64,000 bases of DNA from Fulvia fulva (Eukaryota; Ascomycota; Dothideomycetes; Mycosphaerellales; Mycosphaerellaceae). Position 1 is the stretch's first letter. Every line of letters begins with the position of its first letter. This document shows, piece after piece, positions 1 through 8,936 of this stretch. The position numbers and the translations under genes were made by a program. The stretch lies in the NCBI RefSeq assembly GCF_020509005.1, contig NC_063012.1, positions 868,001 through 932,000 of the forward strand. Direction: 5' to 3'. The notes beneath the pieces are model-generated. The model was not told the origin of the DNA. It saw nothing but the letters and a program-made list of their open reading frames with translations, and ran no database searches.

Positions 1-364
1 CAGCTTCTGCGACATGATGCGACGACCGAGCACACGTGTCGACGGCACCGTACTCGTACCTGAAGCCCTTCCAATTTGAGCACGGCCTCATGGTCCTCGA
101 TCCTGGTCTCTGTCCTGCTTTGCACCAAGCTTTGGCTGTTGAGACGAGGGCTTCTATATTTCATGCAGATTCAAGGATGTCGCCTCTGGATTTCGATCAA
201 GGTCTTTCTGGAATATGGCACTCAACCTCTGCTGCCTATGGCTACCAAATCTTTTCGACGACTTCCACTTCACTTCAGGCCGGGCTACGTACAGTCGACA
301 AGGATACCATCCAGCAATACATGGCCCAAGTGTGTTTAGGCTATGATAATTTCTAATCAACGCT
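1..364. other. Upstream region of the first gene; no supported gene
   Basis: An open frame runs through about 36-356 on the plus strand, but it opens with GTG rather than ATG and its product resembles nothing I know. It ends 9 bp before the ATG of the next gene. It may be 5' leader of that gene or the 3' end of a gene starting outside the window. Confidence 0.4.
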
Positions 365-1879
365 ATGGTCTACACCTCCCCTCGGACTCTCGTACTGGCG
401 TTTTTACTATGGTTGACAACATCCCAACCCGCGCAAGCCGCGGAAACAGCCTCACTCGTCCTAGGCACCGCAACACAAAATCAGCAGAGCGTCGTCGTCT
501 ACACAGCGCAAGCACTACCTTCAACAGACACACCAGCAGAAGCCATCTTCTCCGCTGCACTACTTGTGCTTTCCGCCTACTACGAAACGACGAGGCCCAC
601 AGATACAGCACCAGCAAGTTGGCCGGAGACATTAGCCATCAACGGGATCATACTGGACATACAGTCTGCACGGCCAACTCCGAAACCTTCATCAGCCACA
701 AGTCAGCGTACTATGGTCTCCACTACAGCCCGCCCAAAATCAACAATTTCCTCAATCCGGTCATCATCACGACTTACGACGACTTCCGCCCTGTCTTCAT
801 CAATGAGTTCGAAGACATCTAGCACTACTCATACTTCGACCACAACACACAGATCGTCATCGACACCGAGCGCGGTGCCCAATGATGACAGTAACAAAAA
901 TAGCAGCGACGTGGATCGTATTGCTGCTATCGTCGTCGGCACCATTCTTATCTTCATCGCACTGGCCTTCATGCTCTTTCTGATCGGCATGGTCTTTCGA
1001 AGGAAGAAGAGCACTGGTAGATTCTCCAAACCAGCAAGATACTCAGTCGCCTCCATGATGACTGGAACCCTACGAGGTGGAACTAGCGACAGAGCATCGC
1101 GCCGAGTGCCCACCCCGACTGCCGTCAGAACACTCAACGAAGCCAACGAGAAGGCCTTAGCAAGCGAAGACGGCCGCATCAACAACGACGCAGCATGCCC
1201 AGCGCCGCTGATAGCCCGGAACAGCACCATCCGCCCCGTGACAGAAAGCCCAGCAAGTTCCACCTGGTCCAGCCGCCGCTCCGTCGAACGTTTTCGAACT
1301 AAACACCTCGTCTCTCAAGGCCAATGGCGCGACAGCCCCCACGAGCTTCCCGGTGTTGAAAGCGCCCACGAGCTAGATGCAACGCCCATCACCCCTGGCG
1401 GCATCTCAAGACAACCCTCCTTCAGCTCCTCCGACGCAGACGACTTCACACCTACACCCACCCCGGCACCTTTCTACCGCGACGAAAGCCCACAGCCACA
1501 CTCAATGGTCGTGATCCACAGTCCCACGACTTCATCGTCCGGCTTCCGCGACTCGGAATCTCGACATCTTACCTCTTCCTCAGGACGAGGAGAATCCCGC
1601 GACGCCATCACGCCGATCGTCACACCCGTTGCATCCTATCGCGACCGGAGGCCAGCAAACCTGACCCTGTCTGGCGCTAACAATCGATTCCGAGACCAGA
1701 GATTGGTGCCTATGGTCCACTATCACGATGACTCGCCGGATGGTGTATCACCTCTATACAGAGGTCGGGTGTCGCCATTGTACAGACGAAAGTCTTCATC
1801 GCCGTCGCCGGGCTATGGGGCGAATGGTGGGTACTCGCCTAGTCCAAGCCCGGGTACAGAGGGAGGGTGTCGCCTCTAG
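365..1879 (+). CDS. Mucin-like single-pass membrane protein
   Basis: The uninterrupted frame codes 504 residues. It starts with a cleavable signal peptide (hydrophobic LVLAFLLWL core, A-Q-A-like cleavage near residue 25). A short lumenal part follows, then a Ser/Thr-rich stretch (about residues 105-170) likely to be O-glycosylated, one membrane helix (about 186-211) with a following FRRKK stop-transfer, and a long Ser/Pro-rich cytoplasmic tail. This layout matches fungal wall-stress-sensor/mucin-like proteins, but I see no WSC cysteine domain, so the role is inferred from architecture alone. The ATG at 365 is chosen because the signal peptide begins there. The annotated stop at 1879 is probably not the original one: a second frame from 1855 to the TGA at 2041-2043 continues the tail motif (YRGRVSPL, seen earlier as LYRGRVSPL) and ends in a plausible acidic tail. 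A single lost G in the GGG at 1852-1854 would explain this. Confidence 0.75.
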   Translation: MVYTSPRTLVLAFLLWLTTSQPAQAAETASLVLGTATQNQQSVVVYTAQALPSTDTPAEAIFSAALLVLSAYYETTRPTDTAPASWPETLAINGIILDIQSARPTPKPSSATSQRTMVSTTARPKSTISSIRSSSRLTTTSALSSSMSSKTSSTTHTSTTTHRSSSTPSAVPNDDSNKNSSDVDRIAAIVVGTILIFIALAFMLFLIGMVFRRKKSTGRFSKPARYSVASMMTGTLRGGTSDRASRRVPTPTAVRTLNEANEKALASEDGRINNDAACPAPLIARNSTIRPVTESPASSTWSSRRSVERFRTKHLVSQGQWRDSPHELPGVESAHELDATPITPGGISRQPSFSSSDADDFTPTPTPAPFYRDESPQPHSMVVIHSPTTSSSGFRDSESRHLTSSSGRGESRDAITPIVTPVASYRDRRPANLTLSGANNRFRDQRLVPMVHYHDDSPDGVSPLYRGRVSPLYRRKSSSPSPGYGANGGYSPSPSPGTEGGCRL

Positions 1880-2468
1880 TCCACTATCCGAGTTTTGGGA
1901 AGCTATCAGGTTTTGACTTTGGGAGTGATGAGGGAAGGCCGAGGCCGAGTGCGCAGTTGCAGCTACAAGATGGGGATGATGACGGGAATGATGGATGGAG
2001 GGCAAATGGCGATAATGTCTTTAGACGATATGAGATGGGGTGAGATCGTGGTCAAAGTTTGCTGGGGTGAAGAGTATGTTAATCACAGCTTCTTGTAGAT
2101 AGTCATGGTTTGGTTTGAGCGGATAAGGATACCCGGTTGCCTGCAGGTGGTGATGACTACTATGTAATTAGATAATGACAAAGGTTGTTCATGATTGTGA
2201 GCCATCTAGATTCAACGTGCAGCCTACTGTTCCATAGCTATGACCTCTTGTATGAGGTCCTCGAGGTTCGAACTTCAGTCAAACTACTAGGTCTTGAGGC
2301 GGGTAAAGCCAGTCTGGCATCGCTGTACCTATCTACTGTCCCAAACCACTTGCAACACTCGCGTGAACGCTCATAAGCTAAGCTATACAACACATACTCG
2401 CAAAGACGCTGCAGACCACAAGTAATTGCAATCACTGCCCGAGAGTTGATCGTTTGCCACTAACTCAC
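1880..2468. other. Intergenic space between convergent genes
   Basis: The first about 160 bp probably hold the displaced C-terminus of the membrane protein gene. The rest carries the 3' ends of two converging transcripts. I see no further gene. Confidence 0.6.
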
Positions 2469-4472
2469 TCACCCGAAAATCGTCTGCCAGCTCTTCTCTT
2501 GACTGACATCCATCCAGTGTGCTCTTTCGCCCCCTCCACCAGCTGAATCTAGCCTCTCCCACGTCTCTTTCACGATGTCGACCATCTGCAGCACAGGCTT
2601 TTGTGCATACTTCCTGCTAAGAACGAGCATTCGCGCCTCCACCACATATCTCGCGTCGATGACTTCGTTATGGCCAGGAGACGAGCCACCCGCGGCGACG
2701 ACAGGAGGTAGACGCAGTTGACTCGCGGCGCACATCAGGATCATGGGAAGGAGCCGGCAAGCCGCAGATGTAATCGCCACAGTCTTGACGAGGTCGAGAA
2801 TATGGATCGCGATCGCTGCGAGCCAGGCGTGGACTTCATCAGGGTATTTTTCTCGAGAGGGTGTGATGATTGAAAGCGCGGCTGGGATGGTGCCTAAGCC
2901 CAAGGTCTCTCTAAGCAGCGCTGGGAAAGCGCCATAGATCTCCAGTAAGCCTACATATCTGTACGCATCAGCCATTTTTGAGAGGTCAATGCGAGGTGTT
3001 CTTGGGTCGTCGTAGTCGACGATGTCATCCGGCGAGGGAAGTTGAAGCTCTAAGAGGAGACCTTCCAATGTCTTCGTCCAAGCATCATCGATCACGCTCG
3101 GGCGTTCGTGGCCTCTTCTCTGAATGGGGAGACCACTTTGTTGTGGTCCGCGCTGCCTGCGGAGCACACGGCCAATCTCAGCGAGGAGGAAGCAGACATC
3201 ATCCATGACAGCCGACCAAGGGTGAGGTGTCATTGGCTTGTCTCGTGTTGGCAGGGTAAGATCTGGCGCTTTGAGTCCTGACAATGGTGCAAGAGGTACT
3301 GGATCGACGAAGCTCGTCAGCATTTCCCAGTACATCATCGCGCTGAGAAAGAAGTCCTTGTGCGGCGATGCTACCAAGTCGTTCCTCTGTAGTTGTCCTT
3401 GTAGCAGATTTCGAGCAACTAGCAGGTACTGTAGGCCAAGACTGCTCGCTTGATGCCATGCAGCAGTAGGTCCAAGCAGCAACAGACTGAGCATTACTGC
3501 GTCCACGTCTACTTCTTTACTTCGCTTCTGCAAGGCCTGAAGATCTCGCTGTAGAGATGTCCATGCCTCAGAGCGTTTGCCGAGTCCGAGCGCATTGAGG
3601 TATGGATACCAATTCGCCAGATGGGCCAGTGACATGAATTGCACCGCCAGATGGACCGTCTGACTCTTCGGGTACAAGTCAGCCGTCAACGTCCGGAATG
3701 TGTTCAGATCGGAGTCGAAGCAAGAATACACGGTGCAAATATTGTTGAAGTAATAGTTGACCAAGTCATGGTCGGAAAAGCCTGGTACCTTGCTCGGTTG
3801 CGACAAGCGATAAAAAGTTTGGAGAAGTCCCGTGGAGCCAGAAGCACGACTTGACTGTTCCTTCAACTTCCGCTTCGTGTCCTCGTTCTCTGCTATCCGT
3901 GCTGGTAGTACGGACAATGTCTGACTTGCTTGGCCAGGAGAGTCGTCGGGACAAGTTGCCAGATTGGGCATGAGGTCCTCAAGTGGGAATGAGAAAGGAT
4001 ATGTCAGACCACCTTCTGCTGCCAAGTCGAAAGATGGCTCCATTAGAGGCGCTGTGAATCCGAAGTCTTCGTAGCCTGACAGATCGATATCTGGCCACTC
4101 TGGGACATCCCCCATCTCGTTGGACGCTCCACTCGGGATGGGCATGGCGGAAGCCTGCGCGGCCGTGCTGATGGTCCGAGCATCCGCCTCGGGTGGTGTC
4201 TGGTACATTGCGCCGACACCGAACTGCGAATTGCTGCTTGACGATGAGGCCGACTGTGCTACCGAGTTGCTCTCTGTCTGCGGCCGTTTCCGCGGTTGGT
4301 CGTAGACCTCGTGCTTGTTCGACCACCTGATCTGCTTGACATAGCCAGGACACTCGACACCATTCGCCGTGCACATTCTACATGCTGGTTTGGCCTCGTC
4401 GCACTTGACATGTTTCGACTTGCACCTCTGACAGCCGCCACGGGACTTGGGGCTCTTCAAGGTTCGCTTCAT
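2469..4472 (-). CDS. Zn(II)2Cys6 transcription factor, fungal-specific domain
   Basis: The 667-residue frame starts at an ATG (4472) and ends in TGA with no intron needed. The N-terminus carries a complete binuclear zinc cluster: Cys14, 17, 24, 31, 34 and 41 in the spacing C-x2-C-x6-C-x6-C-x2-C-x6-C, followed by the CPGY turn. A basic, Ser-rich linker follows. From about residue 215 the helical region looks like the fungal-specific transcription factor domain (the PF11951-like type: a phosphate-rich entry, then YYFNNICTVYSCFDSD and many amphipathic helices). It should act in the nucleus on a target promoter I cannot name. The gene converges on the mucin-like gene. Proximity alone does not show that it controls the decayed accessory genes to its right. 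Confidence 0.9.
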   Translation of the reverse strand: MKRTLKSPKSRGGCQRCKSKHVKCDEAKPACRMCTANGVECPGYVKQIRWSNKHEVYDQPRKRPQTESNSVAQSASSSSSNSQFGVGAMYQTPPEADARTISTAAQASAMPIPSGASNEMGDVPEWPDIDLSGYEDFGFTAPLMEPSFDLAAEGGLTYPFSFPLEDLMPNLATCPDDSPGQASQTLSVLPARIAENEDTKRKLKEQSSRASGSTGLLQTFYRLSQPSKVPGFSDHDLVNYYFNNICTVYSCFDSDLNTFRTLTADLYPKSQTVHLAVQFMSLAHLANWYPYLNALGLGKRSEAWTSLQRDLQALQKRSKEVDVDAVMLSLLLLGPTAAWHQASSLGLQYLLVARNLLQGQLQRNDLVASPHKDFFLSAMMYWEMLTSFVDPVPLAPLSGLKAPDLTLPTRDKPMTPHPWSAVMDDVCFLLAEIGRVLRRQRGPQQSGLPIQRRGHERPSVIDDAWTKTLEGLLLELQLPSPDDIVDYDDPRTPRIDLSKMADAYRYVGLLEIYGAFPALLRETLGLGTIPAALSIITPSREKYPDEVHAWLAAIAIHILDLVKTVAITSAACRLLPMILMCAASQLRLPPVVAAGGSSPGHNEVIDARYVVEARMLVLSRKYAQKPVLQMVDIVKETWERLDSAGGGGERAHWMDVSQEKSWQTIFG

Positions 4473-6099
4473 GGCACCAGCTCGTGGGGATGGCGGTGAT
4501 GGCGGTGATGGTGGTGATGATGTGTTCTGCAGACTTGCCCTGCCAGTCCGACGAATTTCTCCCTGATGAGGCCAGCAGGCACCACTTGCTGCTGACAGGC
4601 ATTATCTGTGCGGCGGCGGAAAGTGCATTGAAGTGAGCATCACGCTTTCTCCGCCTCCCAGTACTGGCACCCCCCCCCCCCGATATGGTGGATTGGGAAC
4701 CCCAATGCGGTCTAGACCGCTTTCCGTCAACGTGTCACCGTGTCACCAGGGGTCTGACCCAGCCTCTTTGCTTGCTTGCTATCTTTAACAGCTATCCTAC
4801 CCCGAACATCATTCTTCCAAACGTCCTGATTGATGTCTGCGTCCATCACCTTACTGTCATATCTACCTGTATCAACACAGCTTCTGATATAACTGCTTCA
4901 CTGCGGACATTCCTCCCCGCTCAACGCTTACCCTTCAAGCGATGACGAGGCACTGAAGACTTGTACATGATGTTGATGTGCTAGCAAAGACCGGCGCTTC
5001 TACCACTGCAGTCCCTTCATACCATGGCTGGAAAGTCAACAACTCCGAAGAAGGCCACGCGCGGATTCTGAGGGACATGGCCTGATGAAGATCCCTGAAC
5101 GATCAATTGTCATCGCCGTGTGATTGCCCCCGAAGCTCCACGCGGCAGGAGACCTCATGACATCGACCACATCATTGTATCTCAATGCCCTCGGAGACGA
5201 ACGAGCGCACGAGCGAGGCCTGAAGCACGACGTGCGGTTGCACTATTCGGGAACCTCCCTACAGCTCGTTATCCCCCGTCTGAATTATGCTCGGATGCTG
5301 GATACAGCCCACATCGCTTGAACCAACAACTAGATGTGCGCTTCTGCCAGCGACGGCTCTGTCTTAGCGATGCAAATATGTGCCAAGGTGAGCCTCGCAT
5401 GTCTCACAGCATCAGGTTGCATGCTTCTATCGAGCTGTATGCTGTCTGATGATCTATCCGGCAACGACAGCCGTAGTCTTATCCCTACAGTAGGTCAGCC
5501 AGCCACTTCGTAATGCTCTGATCATAGGCTGCAGCCGTGAAGGGCTGCCACTAGATATGCTTCCAGTCGTACAGGAACAGGCATAGCAAACGAGGGATGG
5601 ACCTGCCGTAACAGGAAGGCATTCACGGCATGGCATTGAGCCCTTCCAGAGACAGCGGAGAAACCTCGTGACCTATTCTCTCGTGGAAAGGTGACTGTCC
5701 TCGCTCAGTTGCTCATACGTTGAAATATATGCATCGCATCGCAAGCAGCCGACCTCCTGGCCTACGAGACCAACCTTTTGGTAGAAGAACATGGCCGGCG
5801 TGCTTTCAGACGTCGATACACGATCGAATCAGAGCATCGTAGGAGGCCAGACGATTGTTGTCGATGTCTGTGGGCCAACCTCCAAGTGCTCTCGAGGGAA
5901 GAAGCTGCCGGGTGTACGAAGTCACGAGTGTCCTTCACTCGCGACGGCATCAACACCGCGGCCCATCGACTGCTTCTACAGTACATGCATCGATGTGCGC
6001 GCTCCGCTTCGACAGCACCTGCTTGCGTTGAGGTGATTGGAGCACGTTCCACGCAAGTCACAACCATCATTTGGACTTGAGCTCGGCGGCCATCCGCAT
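4473..6099. other. 1.6-kb gap without a supported gene
   Basis: This holds the 5' side of the transcription factor gene, including a run of 12 cytosines at 4670-4681. Several 60-120-codon frames occur on both strands (for example 5791-6036 plus, which starts with ATG), but none has a recognisable domain, a biased codon pattern or convincing splice sites. A 15-codon ATG frame at 5034 (MAGKSTTPKKATRGF) could be a gene relic; I cannot support more. Confidence 0.5.
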
Positions 6100-7158
6100 T
6101 CACGTTACCTCCACATAACACGGCCCATCCCTCGACTCCTGTTCACATCTCTCACGATCTTCCTCCGACAATTCGCCCTTATCATGCACCTCAAGAATGT
6201 CTCGAGATGGGGCTTTGACTCGCCTGCTCCAGACATTCAACCCTGCCTTCCGACCTTTCTTGACCGGGATACCTCCATGCCAAGACGCCTCTATCCCGGT
6301 ACCATTGGAGTGATAATTGTTCCAGAAGACCGCATTGCCTACGATGGGACGGAACTTCAATCCTGGTTGCGCATCGCAAGTGAGGACTCCTCTTGAGCAC
6401 CAATCCAGGGCTGGAGGAGACGGCCAGGATGGAAAGGAGGTCTGGGAGGTGTCAGCGTGGGTTGAGTAAGCCGTGAGAGTGCGTGTGTAATTGGCGAGAA
6501 CGTATGTCTTACCTCACCACCTTCGCAGGGCCCTCCATCGGGATCTCACATGCTACATACACGACAAAGTCGAGATCCTCGGATTCAGCATCGCTTCATG
6601 CCAATCGTGGTGAGGACGTATATACTCGTTGATGCCGTGCTTGACTGCATGAATATCCTCCACCCGGTCCACCGGCATGAAGCTCTGGAAGTCGGCGACT
6701 CGTTTGCGAATACATGATACGACTGCGTCGTCGTTGGGGAGTTTGGCCGAGACCGACGTTCGGAAGTTGCTGTCGTACTCTTTGCCAGCCGGACCGACTA
6801 TGGCTGAGGGCTTGTAGTGTGGCTCGGCTAGTGCGAGGAGGTGTGAGGATTCATGTTTGGAGAGGAGGTTCTCGATGTATAGCATCAGGGGGTCTGCGGA
6901 GATGAGGCGGGTCGTATGGTGATGGTCAGGACATCCGGCTGCGTAGCGCTCGACTATGTCCGCTATGGCATCTGTTGAATTGGCGGCTGGGGCTGTTGTA
7001 CTCGTTGATGCGATGTCTGGCAGCAGCTGAACCGTCTGCCAAAGCATGAGTCTGGTGCTAATCTGCGGCCACTTGTCGACGAAGAGGAAGACTGAAGTCG
7101 CTACCAACGCTGCTCTCGTCCATGTTAACCTGCCGCCCGTGGATGTCGAAGGCTCCAC
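6100..7158 (-). pseudogene. Prolyl 4-hydroxylase-like 2-oxoglutarate/Fe(II) dioxygenase, frameshifted
   Basis: Two exons code a membrane-anchored prolyl 4-hydroxylase-type protein. Exon 1 (7158-6513) has a hydrophobic N-terminal segment and the P4H domain with the iron-binding HxD (YIRPHHDWHE, about residues 183-185). Exon 2 (6441-6100) supplies TSFP, GNAVFW, the distal His (SWHGG) and the 2-oxoglutarate Lys region (KKGRKAGLNVW). The intron 6512-6442 is clean: GTAAGA donor, GCTGAC branch, CAG acceptor, and it joins GGE to TSFP exactly as the family requires. But between RIST and GGE the reading moves through three frames: RIST, then FVVYVAC, then DPDGGPCEGGE. Two single-base losses, in TTT near 6567-6570 and in GA near 6547-6550, explain this, so as written translation stops at TAG before the distal His. 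No ATG lies in frame upstream of the GTG at 7158; an ATG frame just upstream (MTRTEKRLPR) would need another shift. Pseudogene, or local sequence errors. Confidence 0.75.
6442..6512 (-). other. Intron of the P4H-like gene
   Basis: 71-bp GT-AG intron (GTAAGA donor, CAG acceptor at 6444-6442, GCTGAC at 6456-6451). It is still well formed although the gene around it is frameshifted, which suggests recent decay. Confidence 0.75.
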
Positions 7159-7446
7159 TATCGTGGGAGCCTCTTTTCTGTCCGAGTCATTCCGTAGTGC
7201 TCAAGGCCACGATTTACCATGAGTGGCACGACTCCCGTCTCATCCCCTGGCTCCATTTTGTGCCGATATCGAACCACTTTGGACAGGATCTGTGGCATGT
7301 GCTCGACTTCATGATGGCGCATGAGGATCATGCCAGTCACATGGCACACTCTGCGCGATCTCACACTTCGCGTGCTGAGGCCTATTGACATGGAGCTTTA
7401 CCTCTTGCGATTACTTCTGGAATGGGCTCGGATGGTCCAAGCATGA
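7141..7446 (+). pseudogene. C-terminal remnant of a GT90/CAP10-like glycosyltransferase
   Basis: The plus strand codes the C-terminal signature of the CAP10 (GT90, PF05686) family in three broken pieces: a DVEG...SFLSE piece near 7141-7188 (the DVDG-SGRF region), then HSVVLKATIYHEW...SRLIPWLHFVPI up to a TGA at 7386, then DMELYLLRLLLEWARM from 7387 to TGA at 7444-7446. The pieces follow family order but lie in different frames, so at least two indels separate them. Nothing of the N-terminal two-thirds is present; the remnant butts against, and slightly overlaps, the start of the P4H-like gene on the other strand. The family transfers sugars (xylose in Cryptococcus CAP10) in the secretory pathway. 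This copy cannot make an enzyme. Confidence 0.7.
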
Positions 7447-7550
7447 ACACGGTTCATACTACGCCAATTTGGACGTAACTCATTAAGTGTGCGCAACTGG
7501 GGAGCCGATGGCATGATTTCTACCGTCTATTTCGAGACCGACATAGGGTG

Positions 7551-8150
7551 TTACGTTGTTCCTCTCCACGGATCGCCGTCAATGACTTGTCCTCCAACAT
7601 CATGGACCTTTTCTTCACCGCTGGCAAGCTTAGACTGCTCGGAATGTAGCACATCGGCATCCAGACTCACGCTGGACGCCGAGTTCAATGCGTCCAACGT
7701 ATCGTTGATCATGATCACTGAGGCACAGTGCGCCGCATGTCCGAAGCCACGAACTCTTTTTGGGATCACGATCTTGGTCTCCGGGGCGCGAGCCTCCTTC
7801 ATCCAGTTGTATATGCAGTGTGCCAAGTGGTGGGCGTGTACGGTATAGTACAGCTGACCCGTATCCGTAAACATTGCGATGTCTTCTTCTTCGGAAATGG
7901 GAGAACTCTTGTCCTGCTCTGCGTAGTATGGCCACTTGTAGTCGAACATTGCGGGTGCAGCATAGCGAAACGCATCGGTGATCTTGTCATCTCGGCAATG
8001 AGCTGGTAGCCAGGCAAGCTGGACGGGATCGTAAACGCAGTCATTCAATTTCGCCTCAGCGATTGATGCCCCAACGCCGGTGCTGAGCCGTCGCTCAGCC
8101 TTCGGACTGACCGTGTCCTTCTGTTGGTACCACACAGTAGCGTGGTCTTC
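7551..8150 (-). pseudogene. UstYa-like HxxHC-motif protein, N-terminus missing
   Basis: The open frame (in frame from 8150, no ATG at its head) codes about 199 residues with the pattern of a common ascomycete family often found near secondary-metabolite genes: an SIAEAKLNDCVYD entry, LAWLPAHC, an FTDTGQLYY segment, then two histidine-cysteine motifs, HHLAHC and GHAAHC. These resemble the paired HxxHC motifs of DUF3328/UstYa oxidases. Family members normally start with a cytosolic tail and one transmembrane helix; neither is found upstream, where the opposite strand carries another broken gene. The 3' end looks complete. It could be a live gene with an undetected first exon, but the missing ATG and membrane helix favour a truncated copy. 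Confidence 0.6.
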
Positions 8151-8735
8151 TCAAACGATCCTCGCTTCATCCCCTCTTCAAGCAACCTGTCCTCGTCGGC
8201 GTTTACCGAAGAAGTGACTCAAGCCTGGTACTCCCTCATCCCCGGAGAATACCGCCTCCTTCCCATCGAAACACAGCCCACTAACTAACCTCGCATTTGA
8301 AGACGGCAGCGGATTCCTCCAAATCGTGCCCTCAATCCAGTCCCATGCCAACCTCCCACCACCTCTACTGTAACAATCCCACGCGCGGAAGGAGATGTCG
8401 AAAACGTCTACACCACCGCCGTCTTCCACCAGCTCCATTGCCAGGAACACATCCTCAGGTCCTTCCTGGTCTACGACGGCACGTCAGAACACGCCCTGCA
8501 TTGCTTCGACTACCTCCGCCAATCCTTGATGGGCTGCGGCGACACAGCTCTAGAAGGATCCGATCCGGGGACCAAGGGGGCGCACGCAACGCACGGGTGG
8601 GGAACGACGCATACGTGCAAGGACTGTGATGCGTTGAAGAGGGATGCTGTGGAGAGATGGATTCCGATGGCGCCGACGGGTTGGAGGGAGAGGCATGGCA
8701 TGTTTCCCGACTCTCGTGGCGCTGGAAGACGATAA
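8145..8735 (+). pseudogene. DUF3328/UstYa-like oxidase gene, truncated and frameshifted
   Basis: The plus strand shows most of a UstYa-type protein: FTEEVTQAWYSLIP (about 8200-8250), GSGFLQIVP, then EGDVENVYTTAVFHQLHC with the first HxxHC at 8427-8441, a second motif HALHC at 8490-8504, DYLRQSLMGCGDT, and the terminal GWGTTHTCKDC, ending at TAA 8733-8735. UstYa proteins catalyse oxidative cyclisation in dikaritin/RiPP and other fungal pathways. The N-terminal tail and membrane helix are absent. The GFLQIVP part and the EGDVENVY part lie in different frames, with a TAA between them near 8372. A decayed intron may lie before GSGFLQ (CTAAC at about 8303, CAG just before the exon), but no good donor remains. 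It lies head-to-head with the other HxxHC relic; both lose their N-termini within the same few bases near 8145. Confidence 0.7.
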
Positions 8736-8936
8736 TGTGATATGTTGTGGTTCCTGCCCCAGGTAGGAAGATGACGGGCGGTTAGGTCGCTCTCGCTTCG
8801 CGTGTGAAGACTGTCGCACCTGTGATAGTGGCAACCTGTAGGCAAATGTTGTGTACATCATCAATGATCGTGCTGTGATGCCCAGTCACGCAGCAATTTC
8901 AACACTGCACTACGAAGCAGTGGGCTAATACGTACA

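Noticed and set aside
4670..4681. Run of 12 C, possible regulatory G-tract
   Set aside because: A simple homopolymer with no partner runs for a quadruplex; too little to call.
5120..5449. 109-codon frame on the plus strand
   Set aside because: Starts with GTG, has no domain and no coding-like pattern; eukaryotic context makes it unlikely.
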